Origin: Deltaproteobacteria bacterium
GTDB taxonomy: Bacteria > Myxococcota_A > UBA9042 > PHBI01
Assembly (NCBI GenBank): GCA_020632715.1
Contig: JACKFA010000001.1
Span: forward strand, 1,116,001-1,180,000
Reading direction: 5' to 3'
Length of the DNA: 64,000 bases
Below are positions 46,880 through 55,100 of this stretch, in pieces. Numbering within the stretch: position 1 is the stretch's first letter; each line of letters starts with the position of its first letter. Made by a program: the position numbers and the translations under genes. The notes beneath the pieces were generated by a model. It was given only the letters and a program-made list of their open reading frames with translations, had not been told where the DNA came from and ran no database searches.

Positions 46880-49800
46880 GTGGCGCTCGTGGCGCTCGGG
46901 CTCGGCGCCGTCGCCCCGCGCGCGGCGCTCGCGGCCGACGCCGACGGCGACGGCGTCGACGACAGCGTCGACCGCTGCGTCGGGCCCGACGGCACGGACG
47001 GCGACTCGGACGGCTGGCCGAGCGGCTGCGACTGCGACGACGACGACGGCGACGTCCACCCGGGCGCCGCGGACGTCTGCAACGTCGTCGACGACGACTG
47101 CGACGGCCGCCTCGACGTGAACACGGCGTTCTGGGGCGTGGGCGGGCAGCTCTTCTCCGCGACGACGCGCCTCGGCGGCTACCGGCGGTCCAACGCGAGC
47201 GTCGGCGACGCCGGCGCCACCTTCGTCACGGGGCCGAGCACCTCCTTCTTCGGCGACGTCGCGTGGGAGGTGCCGGTGACGCTGGTCCCCGCGACGAGCG
47301 GTCGGCGCGTGCACGTCGAGTTCACGACGGCGCCGGTCGCGACGGCACGCTTCACGGGGATCGGCTTCTCCGACGGGACGAGGGTCATCTACGCGCGGCT
47401 CGACCCGGACAACTCCGTCATCACGCCGCGCTTCTACGCGACGACGGTCGTGAGCAACCACGGGCTCGGGTTCCCGTCGGCGTACACGAGCGGCGCGACC
47501 CGGCCGTACGACACCCGGTGGCGGGCGACGTTCGACAACCGCACGGACGGGATGACCTGCACGCTCTCGTCGCCGAGCGGCGTGGACGTGACGCTGCGCA
47601 CGGCCAACGCCCGCCTCGACGAGACGAAGCCGTGGCGCGTCGTCATCGCCACGGCGTACGGCCACGGCGCGGACCTCCGCGCCCTCACCGTCTACCAGGA
47701 CGTGCCGGCGCCCGGCGCCTCGCCGGACGCCGACGGCGACGGCTTCCCGGCCGATTGCGACTGCGACGACACCGACGCGAGCGTGTTCCCTGGCGCTCTC
47801 GACATCTGCGACGGCGTCGACGGCGACTGCGGCGGCGACGGGGACGGCGTCACCTACGTGAGCGGGTCGGGCGTCGGGCTCGTGTCGGACGTCCTGCTCG
47901 ACAAGGCGTCGAACCCGTCCGGGCGCGCGCTCACGGCGGACGCGGGCGACGTGCTCGTCGGCGCCGGGGCGGGCGAGGACGCCGACATCTTCTACCGGCG
48001 CTCCGTGGCGCTCATCGGCGGCGGCGGCGCGACCACGACCGTGAAGGTGGTCCTCGACCGCGAGGGGCACGCGGGCGACGACGACCTCCGCGTGGGGCTC
48101 TCCGACGGGACGCGGGTCCTCGGCGTCGGGCTCTCGGACGCGGGCGACAGCGACGGCACGCGCTACGCGGTCGGCCCGCGCTGGGGCGGCGACGGCGGCG
48201 CGAGCGTGCTCTCCCCGGCCGCGGGGGCCACGGACACCGTGACCGACAGCGGCCCCTACACGTTCACGTTCACGCTCGGCGACGCGAGCCGCGTGAGCGT
48301 CACGACGGGCGCCGGGGTGACCTACGCGCGCGACTACCCGTCGACCGCGGGGCGGCTCGACCTGTCGGGGCCCATCGACCTCGTGCTCTACGCGGACGAC
48401 GCGGCGGAGACCTACCGGATCCGCCACCTCGCCGTGCAGCAGGGCCCGCTCGACGCCGACAACGACGGCGTCTGCGACACCTTCGACCGCTGCATCGGCG
48501 ACGACCACGGCCCGGACCGCGACGGCGACGGGCGCGTCGCGGCGTGCGACTGCGACGACAACCGCGCCACGGTCTACCCCTTCCGGCCCGAGATCTGCGA
48601 CGGCATCGACCAGGACTGCGACGGCCGGGTCGACGTGGCGCGGCTCGCGGGCGGGCGCGGCTCGGAGCTCCTCGGGGCGATCGACGCGGGGCGCGCGACG
48701 AACCCGTCGGGGGCGCGCGGGTTCGCGGCGGCCGGCGGCCAGGACCTGGTGCTGCCGCCCACGGGGACGGACTACCGCGCGGTCTATCGCGAGCCGCTCG
48801 CCGGGCTCCGGGCGGACGCCGACGCGACGCGGCTCACGGCGGAGCTCGTCATCGGGCGGACGGCCGCGAGCCCGCGGGCGATCCTGATGCTGAGCGACGG
48901 GACGCGGGCGGTCGGGGCGCGGGTCGACCTGCGGGCGCCGTCGACCGGGGGCGGCGTGAAGCCGCACGCGAACGCGGTCTTCGCGGACGACGCGGACGCG
49001 GGGCTCGAGAACGTGCAGCTCGCGACGCGCGCCGACCGCTACGTCGCGCGCGCGGGCACGCTGCGGCTCGCGTTCACGTTCCCGGCGGACGGCGACGCGA
49101 CGATGCAGGTCGACCTGGTCGACGCGGACACGGGGGCGGTGGTGTCGGACGTGCACACGATCCCGAGCGACCGGGTGCCGGCGCTCGCGGGGCTCGCGCT
49201 CCTGGTCGTGACGCCGAACCGGAGCGAGACGTACGCCATCGGGAGCGTGGGGGTCACGCAGGGGCTCCTCGACGCCGACGCGGACGGCGTGTGCGACGCG
49301 CGCGACCGCTGCCCGGGGGCCGATGACGGCAAGGACGCCGACGGGGACACGATCCCCGACGCGTGCGACCTCTGCCTCGGGCCGGACGGCACGGCGGACC
49401 TCGACCACGACGGCTTCCCGTCGGGGTGCGACTGCGACGACGCCGACCCTGGCGTGAACCCCGACGCCGAGGACGTCTGCAACGCGCGCGACGACGACTG
49501 CGACGACGTGGTCGACGTCCACACGGCGCTGCGGGTGCGCGGCGGCGAGCTCGCCTCGCGGCTCGCCTCCGGGCGGGCGACGGGCGGGGCGCGCCCGACG
49601 AGCGGGCTCCTGAACGGGGCCGTGACGGAGTTCGGCCCGACGACCGGCGCGAACCTCGACGTGTACTACCGCGAGCCGCTCATGCTGCTGCCGGCCGTGG
49701 GTGCGGCGGCGCGGCGGTTCCGGATCGTGTTCGATCGCGACACGCTCGCGGGCGACCACGACTTCCTCATCGGGGTGAGCGACGGCTCGCGGGTCTTCGG

Positions 49801-50884
49801 GGTCGGGCTCTACGACGTCGGCGGGAGCGGGACGCGCTACCTCGCGCTCCCGATCTCGGGGACCGACAACGGCGCGACGATGGCGGTGCTGACGGGCGCC
49901 GGGGCGGAGGTGGACGAGGCGTCGCCGTACACGCTCGACGTGGTCGTCGGGTCGGGGGCGCGGGTCGATCTGCGCGCGGCGAACAACGTGACGGCGGCGC
50001 TGACGCCCGCGACCGGGGACGCCGGGCGGCTCTCGTCGGGGCCGCTCTCGCTCGTGCTCATCGGCGACCAGCCGGGGGAGCGGTACCGGGTGCGCTCGGT
50101 CACGGTGACGCAGGAGCTCCCGGACAGCGACGGGGACCTCGTCTGCGACGCGGTCGACTACTGCGACGGGGCGGACGACCTCGGCGTGGACAGCGACGGG
50201 GACGGGATCGTCGACCCATGCGACATCTGCCCGCTCGCGGACGACCGGCTCGACACGGACGGTGACGGCGTGCCGGACGCGTGCGACACCTGCGAGGGCT
50301 CGCCGGACAGCGAGGACGCCGACCACGACGGGCTCCCCGACGGGTGCGACGCGTGCCCGGACGACCCGGCGAACGACTGGGACGGCGACGGGGTGTGCGA
50401 CCACTCGGACACGTGCCTCCTCGGGGACGACGCGCTGGACGCGGACGCGGACGGGACGCCCGACGCGTGCGACCCGTGCCCGCTCGACCCGAACGACGAC
50501 AGCGACGAGGACGGGACGTGCGACTCGGCGGACGTGTGCCTCGGGGACGACCGCACGGGGGACAAGGACGGCGACGGCTACTGCGGCGACCACGACTGCG
50601 ACGACACGCGGGCGAGCGTGCACCCCGGGGCGCCCGAGATCTGCGACGGCTTCGACAGCGACTGCGACGGGAGGCTCGGCGCGGGCGAGCTCGACACCGA
50701 CGGGGACTACGTCATCCAGTGCAAGCAGGAGCCGGCGGTGGTGACGGCGCCGGAGGAGACGGCGCCGACCACCGCGAGCGACACGAGCGGCTGCGGGGCC
50801 GGGGGCGCCGGCGGGGAGCTCGCGCTCGCGCTCGCGGCGCTCCTCGCGCTCGCGGCGACGCGACGGCGGCGCCGGGTGGCGTGA
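46880..50884 (+). CDS. MopE/thrombospondin-3-repeat surface protein with MYXO-CTERM
   Basis: About 1,334 residues. The start is uncertain: GTG at 46880 gives a short signal peptide (V-V-A-L-V-A-L-G-L-G-A-V-A-P-R-A-A-L-A), but the frame stays open further upstream. Four units of about 220 residues follow. Each starts with calcium-binding MopE/TSP3 motifs (D-C-D-D-x4-V-x-P-G-A-x-x-I/V-C, D-x-D-C-D-G) and continues into a beta-sandwich-like part containing S-D-G-T/S-R-V. About residues 1,080-1,240 are uninterrupted TSP3 repeats (D-x-D-G-D-G-x-x-D-x-C-D). The end is S-G-C-G-A-G-G-A-G-G, a hydrophobic helix and R-R-R-R-R, a MYXO-CTERM sorting signal. It is likely a calcium-stiffened, stalk-like surface protein. 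It may be co-transcribed with the preceding five genes. Confidence 0.82.
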   Translation: MALVALGLGAVAPRAALAADADGDGVDDSVDRCVGPDGTDGDSDGWPSGCDCDDDDGDVHPGAADVCNVVDDDCDGRLDVNTAFWGVGGQLFSATTRLGGYRRSNASVGDAGATFVTGPSTSFFGDVAWEVPVTLVPATSGRRVHVEFTTAPVATARFTGIGFSDGTRVIYARLDPDNSVITPRFYATTVVSNHGLGFPSAYTSGATRPYDTRWRATFDNRTDGMTCTLSSPSGVDVTLRTANARLDETKPWRVVIATAYGHGADLRALTVYQDVPAPGASPDADGDGFPADCDCDDTDASVFPGALDICDGVDGDCGGDGDGVTYVSGSGVGLVSDVLLDKASNPSGRALTADAGDVLVGAGAGEDADIFYRRSVALIGGGGATTTVKVVLDREGHAGDDDLRVGLSDGTRVLGVGLSDAGDSDGTRYAVGPRWGGDGGASVLSPAAGATDTVTDSGPYTFTFTLGDASRVSVTTGAGVTYARDYPSTAGRLDLSGPIDLVLYADDAAETYRIRHLAVQQGPLDADNDGVCDTFDRCIGDDHGPDRDGDGRVAACDCDDNRATVYPFRPEICDGIDQDCDGRVDVARLAGGRGSELLGAIDAGRATNPSGARGFAAAGGQDLVLPPTGTDYRAVYREPLAGLRADADATRLTAELVIGRTAASPRAILMLSDGTRAVGARVDLRAPSTGGGVKPHANAVFADDADAGLENVQLATRADRYVARAGTLRLAFTFPADGDATMQVDLVDADTGAVVSDVHTIPSDRVPALAGLALLVVTPNRSETYAIGSVGVTQGLLDADADGVCDARDRCPGADDGKDADGDTIPDACDLCLGPDGTADLDHDGFPSGCDCDDADPGVNPDAEDVCNARDDDCDDVVDVHTALRVRGGELASRLASGRATGGARPTSGLLNGAVTEFGPTTGANLDVYYREPLMLLPAVGAAARRFRIVFDRDTLAGDHDFLIGVSDGSRVFGVGLYDVGGSGTRYLALPISGTDNGATMAVLTGAGAEVDEASPYTLDVVVGSGARVDLRAANNVTAALTPATGDAGRLSSGPLSLVLIGDQPGERYRVRSVTVTQELPDSDGDLVCDAVDYCDGADDLGVDSDGDGIVDPCDICPLADDRLDTDGDGVPDACDTCEGSPDSEDADHDGLPDGCDACPDDPANDWDGDGVCDHSDTCLLGDDALDADADGTPDACDPCPLDPNDDSDEDGTCDSADVCLGDDRTGDKDGDGYCGDHDCDDTRASVHPGAPEICDGFDSDCDGRLGAGELDTDGDYVIQCKQEPAVVTAPEETAPTTASDTSGCGAGGAGGELALALAALLALAATRRRRRVA

Positions 50885-50988
50885 ACGCCGTTCACTTTGC
50901 CGCGCGAGCGGCGGTCTTCGGCGACCCGCGGGCCGGCGACGGCGCCGCGGGCGTTGCCGCGCCGACGAAGAGCGACGATGCTCGGCGC

Positions 50989-52032
50989 ATGGAACACGAA
51001 CACCGGGGTGGGACCGAGGCTCGGGGTACGGCGGGACTGGCGGCGGCGCTGCTCATCGCCCTCGGGGGGCTCGGGGGGTGCGGCTCGGCGGGCGCGCACC
51101 TCGCGGCGGTCGCCCCGGACGGCAGCGACGCCGCGTGCGACGCGGTCCTCGCCGAGCACCGCGCCGCGCTGCTCGCTGCGGGCGAGCTCGCCGCCTCCTC
51201 GCCGGCCCACGACGAGGCGCTCGGGCGCTGCATCCGGGCCCCGGGTGGCGTCTGGGCGCTGGTCGTCGAGGCGACGGACGCGGAGGGGCGCGAGCTGCGC
51301 TGGGCCATCGTGTGGCGCGGCGCGGACGGGACCTCGGCGCGCTTCGCGCCGCCCCTCATGGCCACCTGCGACGACGTCGAGCCCTGCAACTTCGACGACT
51401 ACGGCGCGCTCGAGCTCGACCCGCCCCGCCTCGACGACGTCGACGACGACGGGCGACCCGAGCTCTACGTCGGCGCGGTCTTCAGCGGCAACGAGGGCGT
51501 CTACGACGCGACGCACGCCTTCTACACGGTCTCGGCCGGGGCGATCGTCGCCGTGCCGCTGCCCGCGCTCCGCGGGTTCGCGCTCGAAGGGGCGCGGGAT
51601 CTCGACGGCGACGGGCGCCTCGACCTCCTGACGAACGGACCGTACCTCGGAGACTACTCGGGCTCCTGCAGCGGCTTCGGGAACCGGGGGACCGGCCCGC
51701 TGCTCGCGGTCCATCACGCCGCGGCGGGCGTGTGGCGCTGGGACGACGACGTCGCGCAGACCGCGCTCGCGGCGGCCTGCGCGCCGGCCGAGGACGAGGA
51801 CGAGGACGAGGACGCGGACGTGGAGCCGCTCGTCTCGCTCGAGACCGTCGCGTGCGCGCGGCTCTTCGGCGCGACGGCCGCGGAGGCGCGGGCGCTGATC
51901 CCGTGTCGCGCCTGGCGCGACGACGAGGACCCGTGCGACCTGCCACCGGAGGAGGACGCGGTGTGCGACGAGCACGCGCTCTTCGAGGCGTTCGCCGACG
52001 CGACGCCGCCCGTGGTGTTCCGAGCGCGCTGA
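50989..52032 (+). CDS. Lipoprotein with FG-GAP-like calcium loops
   Basis: 347 residues. The ATG at 50989 gives a short charged n-region, hydrophobic core and lipobox G-L-G-G-C. Two Asp-rich loops of FG-GAP/VCBS type are visible: D-V-D-D-D-G-R-P-E-L-Y-V-G-A at about residue 148 and D-L-D-G-D-G-R-L-D-L-L at about 205. A C-P/E-D-E-D-E-D-E-D acidic run lies at about 265. There are several paired cysteines. It is possibly a single-propeller surface lipoprotein; I do not recognise a specific family. It stands 104 bases after the MopE-like gene and may be the end of that transcript or a separate unit. Confidence 0.75.
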   Translation: MEHEHRGGTEARGTAGLAAALLIALGGLGGCGSAGAHLAAVAPDGSDAACDAVLAEHRAALLAAGELAASSPAHDEALGRCIRAPGGVWALVVEATDAEGRELRWAIVWRGADGTSARFAPPLMATCDDVEPCNFDDYGALELDPPRLDDVDDDGRPELYVGAVFSGNEGVYDATHAFYTVSAGAIVAVPLPALRGFALEGARDLDGDGRLDLLTNGPYLGDYSGSCSGFGNRGTGPLLAVHHAAAGVWRWDDDVAQTALAAACAPAEDEDEDEDADVEPLVSLETVACARLFGATAAEARALIPCRAWRDDEDPCDLPPEEDAVCDEHALFEAFADATPPVVFRAR

Positions 52033-52181
52033 CCCGCCCGGGAGGGTCCCGGTAGCGCCCCGCCCCGGCGCCGCGCGCGTGGGGGTGCGAAGTCGCGCGA
52101 TCGGGGGCACCATGCTACCAACGACGCCGCCGACGACGCGCCCCACGGCGCGCGGACGCGGCGCCGGCCGGTCGAGGTCGC

Positions 52182-55100
52182 ATGTCCAAGAGCAACAAGT
52201 TCGGCGTCTTCGGAGGCGTGTTCACCCCGTCGGTGCTCACGATCCTCGGCGTCATCATGTACATGCGGCTCCCGCGCCTCATCGGCGACGGCGGCCTCTG
52301 GGTCGTGCTCGGCGTCATCCTCGCCGCGCACGTCATCAGCATCACGACGGGGCTCTCGGTCTCCTCCATCGCGACCGACAAGAAGGTCGCCGCGGGCGGC
52401 CCCTACTACATCGTCTCGCGCTCGCTCGGCCTGCCCATCGGCGGCACGCTCGGGCTCGCCCTCTTCATCGGCCTCTCGTTCTCGGTGAGCCTCTACCTCA
52501 TCGGCTTCTCCGAGAGCATCCTGCCGCTCTTCGGCTACGCCTCCGACGACAAGGAGGCACTGCGCATCGCGGGCTCCATCTCGCTCCTCGCGGTGACGGC
52601 CATCACGCTCATCAGCACGACGCTCGCGATCCGCATCCAGTACCTCATCATGGGCGCCATCGTGCTGTCGCTCCTCGGGATCTTCCTCGGCCCGCGCCCC
52701 TACGCGACCGGCGAGATCGTCACCGGGATGGCCCCCGTCGGCGCCCACTCCATCGCCTGGATCTTCGCCATCTTCTTCCCGGCCGTCACCGGCTTCACCG
52801 CCGGCGTCAACATGTCCGGCGACTTGAAGGACCCGAAGCGCGCCATCCCCCTCGGCACCCTCGCCGCCATCGGCGTCGGCCTCCTCATCTACGTCGGCCT
52901 CGCCGTGTTCATCGCGGCCTCCGTCTCCCGCGACCAGCTCCAGAACAACCCCAACGTCCTCCTCGAGGTCGCCGTCGAGGACTGGATGGTCTACGCCGGC
53001 ATCTGGGGCGCCACCCTCTCGTCCGCCATCGGCAGCATCATGGGGGCCCCGCGGATCCTCCAGGCGAAGTCGCAAGACCGCCTCACGCCCGCCGTCTTCG
53101 CCGTCGGCCGCGGCCCCTCGAACGAGCCGCGCAACGCCCTCTTCCTCACCTTCGTCATCGCCGAGGCCGGGATCCTCATCGGCGAGCTCGACGTCATCGC
53201 GAGCATCATCTCGATGTTCTTCATCATGATGTACGGGTTCCTGAACCTCTCGTGCGCCATCGAGAACCTGGTGTCCCCGGACTTCCGACCGAGCTTCCGG
53301 ATCCCGGTCGCCGTGTCGGTCATCGGCGCGATCGCCTGCGTCGTCGTCATGATCCAGATCGACATGCTCGCGATGCTCGCCGCGACCGCCATGTTCATCG
53401 GGATCTTCCTCTACTACTCGAGCCGGCAGCTCACCCTCGACACCGGCGACACCTGGAGCGGCGTCTGGACCACCGTCGCCCGCTCGGCCCTCCGCCGCCT
53501 CCAGAAGGGCGAGACCCACCACCGCAACTGGCGCCCCAACGTCGTCCTCTTCAGCGAGCGCGGCGCCGCCTCGCGCGAGCCCCTCCTCGCCTTCACCGAG
53601 AGCCTCATGAGCGGGCGCGGCATCGTCACCGACGTCGAGCTCGTCGAGGGCGACAAGGACGCCCTCCCCGCCGAGGCCGCGGCCGAGACGCGCGACACCC
53701 CCGCGCGGCCCGGCGTCTTCCACCGCCCGACCCCGACCGACGACGTCTACGCCACGATGGAGGCGATCGTCCGCTTCTACGGCTTCTCGGGGGTCGAGCC
53801 GAACACGGTCATGCTCGACTGGTCGCAGCGCCGCCACGGGGCCCCGGGCTTCCTGCACTTCCTCGACACGGTCCGCCAGAAGGACCTGAACCTCGTCGTC
53901 CTCGCGCACGACCCGAAGCGCGCGTTCGGCGAGCGGCGCCGCATCGACGTCTGGTGCGGCCCGAACGGCGAGAACATGGCGCTCGCCCTCGCCCTCCTCC
54001 GCTTCGTGACCACCTCCAACGCCTGGCGCTCCGGCGAGCTGCGCTTCGTCGTGAGCGGCGCCGACGCCAACCAGATCGAGCGCATGCGGCGCGTCACGCA
54101 GCGCGTCCTCGAGGACAACCGCCTCCAGGCCTCGGTGATCTCGACGTCGGCGCTCCGCGCGTCCGACGCGCTCGAGTCGCAGATGGGCGAGATCTCCGAG
54201 GGCGCCGACCTCGTCATCGCGAGCCTGCCCGACGACATCGCCGTCGACGCCGACGAGTGGGCGCGCCGCACCGACGATCTGCTGCTCGCCACGCGCGGGA
54301 GCCTCATGCTCGTCCGCGCCTCCGAGCAGTTCGAGGAGCGCTTCCGGCAGCACGCCGGCCTCGACGACGCGCGCCCGCGCCGCGCCCACGCGACGCTCAT
54401 CGACGACGAGCTCGGCGACGACGAGCTCCGCCCGCTCATGACCCCCGACGTGCCCGAGCTGCGCGCGGAGGCCATGCGCTTCGGCGACGCCGTCGACATG
54501 CTCGCGGAGACGCTGCACCAGCGCCACCTGACCTCGCTCGTCGGCTTCCACCGCGAGCTCGTGACCTCCCTCGCCGAGCTCTTCCGGCGGCAGCTCGGGC
54601 AGCTCAAGCGCACGCTCGCGGCCGAGGGGCCCGCCGCGCGGCAGCGGAAGGCCATCGCGCGCGCCCAGAGCAGCATCGTCTTCCAGACGCTCCGCACCTT
54701 CGAGGCGTTCGAGCGCCAGGAGCTCCCCGTGCAGCGCGACCTCCTCGCGGACGCCGTGCGCACCTTCAAGAACGCCGTCGAGGGCCTCGGCGGCGAGACG
54801 CCCGCCTTCGTCACGGTCGAGCGCCCGTCGGTCGACTTCGACGACGACGCCGACGACCCGCCGCACCTGCGGCGGCTGAAGCGGCGCCTGCGCGTCGGGG
54901 CCTGGTTCGCGCGCCGGAGCCCCATCTACCGCGTCGCGCCGGCGCGCCTCCACGCCCACTACCTCGAGCACCAGCTCCAGGAGGAGGTCGCGGGGACGCT
55001 GCGCGGCTTCGCCATCGACAGCTACCACCTGCTCTCCGAGCTCGGGCGGCTCGCGCTATCCACGGCCTCGCTCCTCGACGAGCTCGACCGCGACCTCGCG

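Noticed and set aside
50989..52032. Membership of the toxin-like operon
   Set aside because: It is separated by 104 bases, lacks the shared Cys module and has only generic FG-GAP loops, so a link is not supported.
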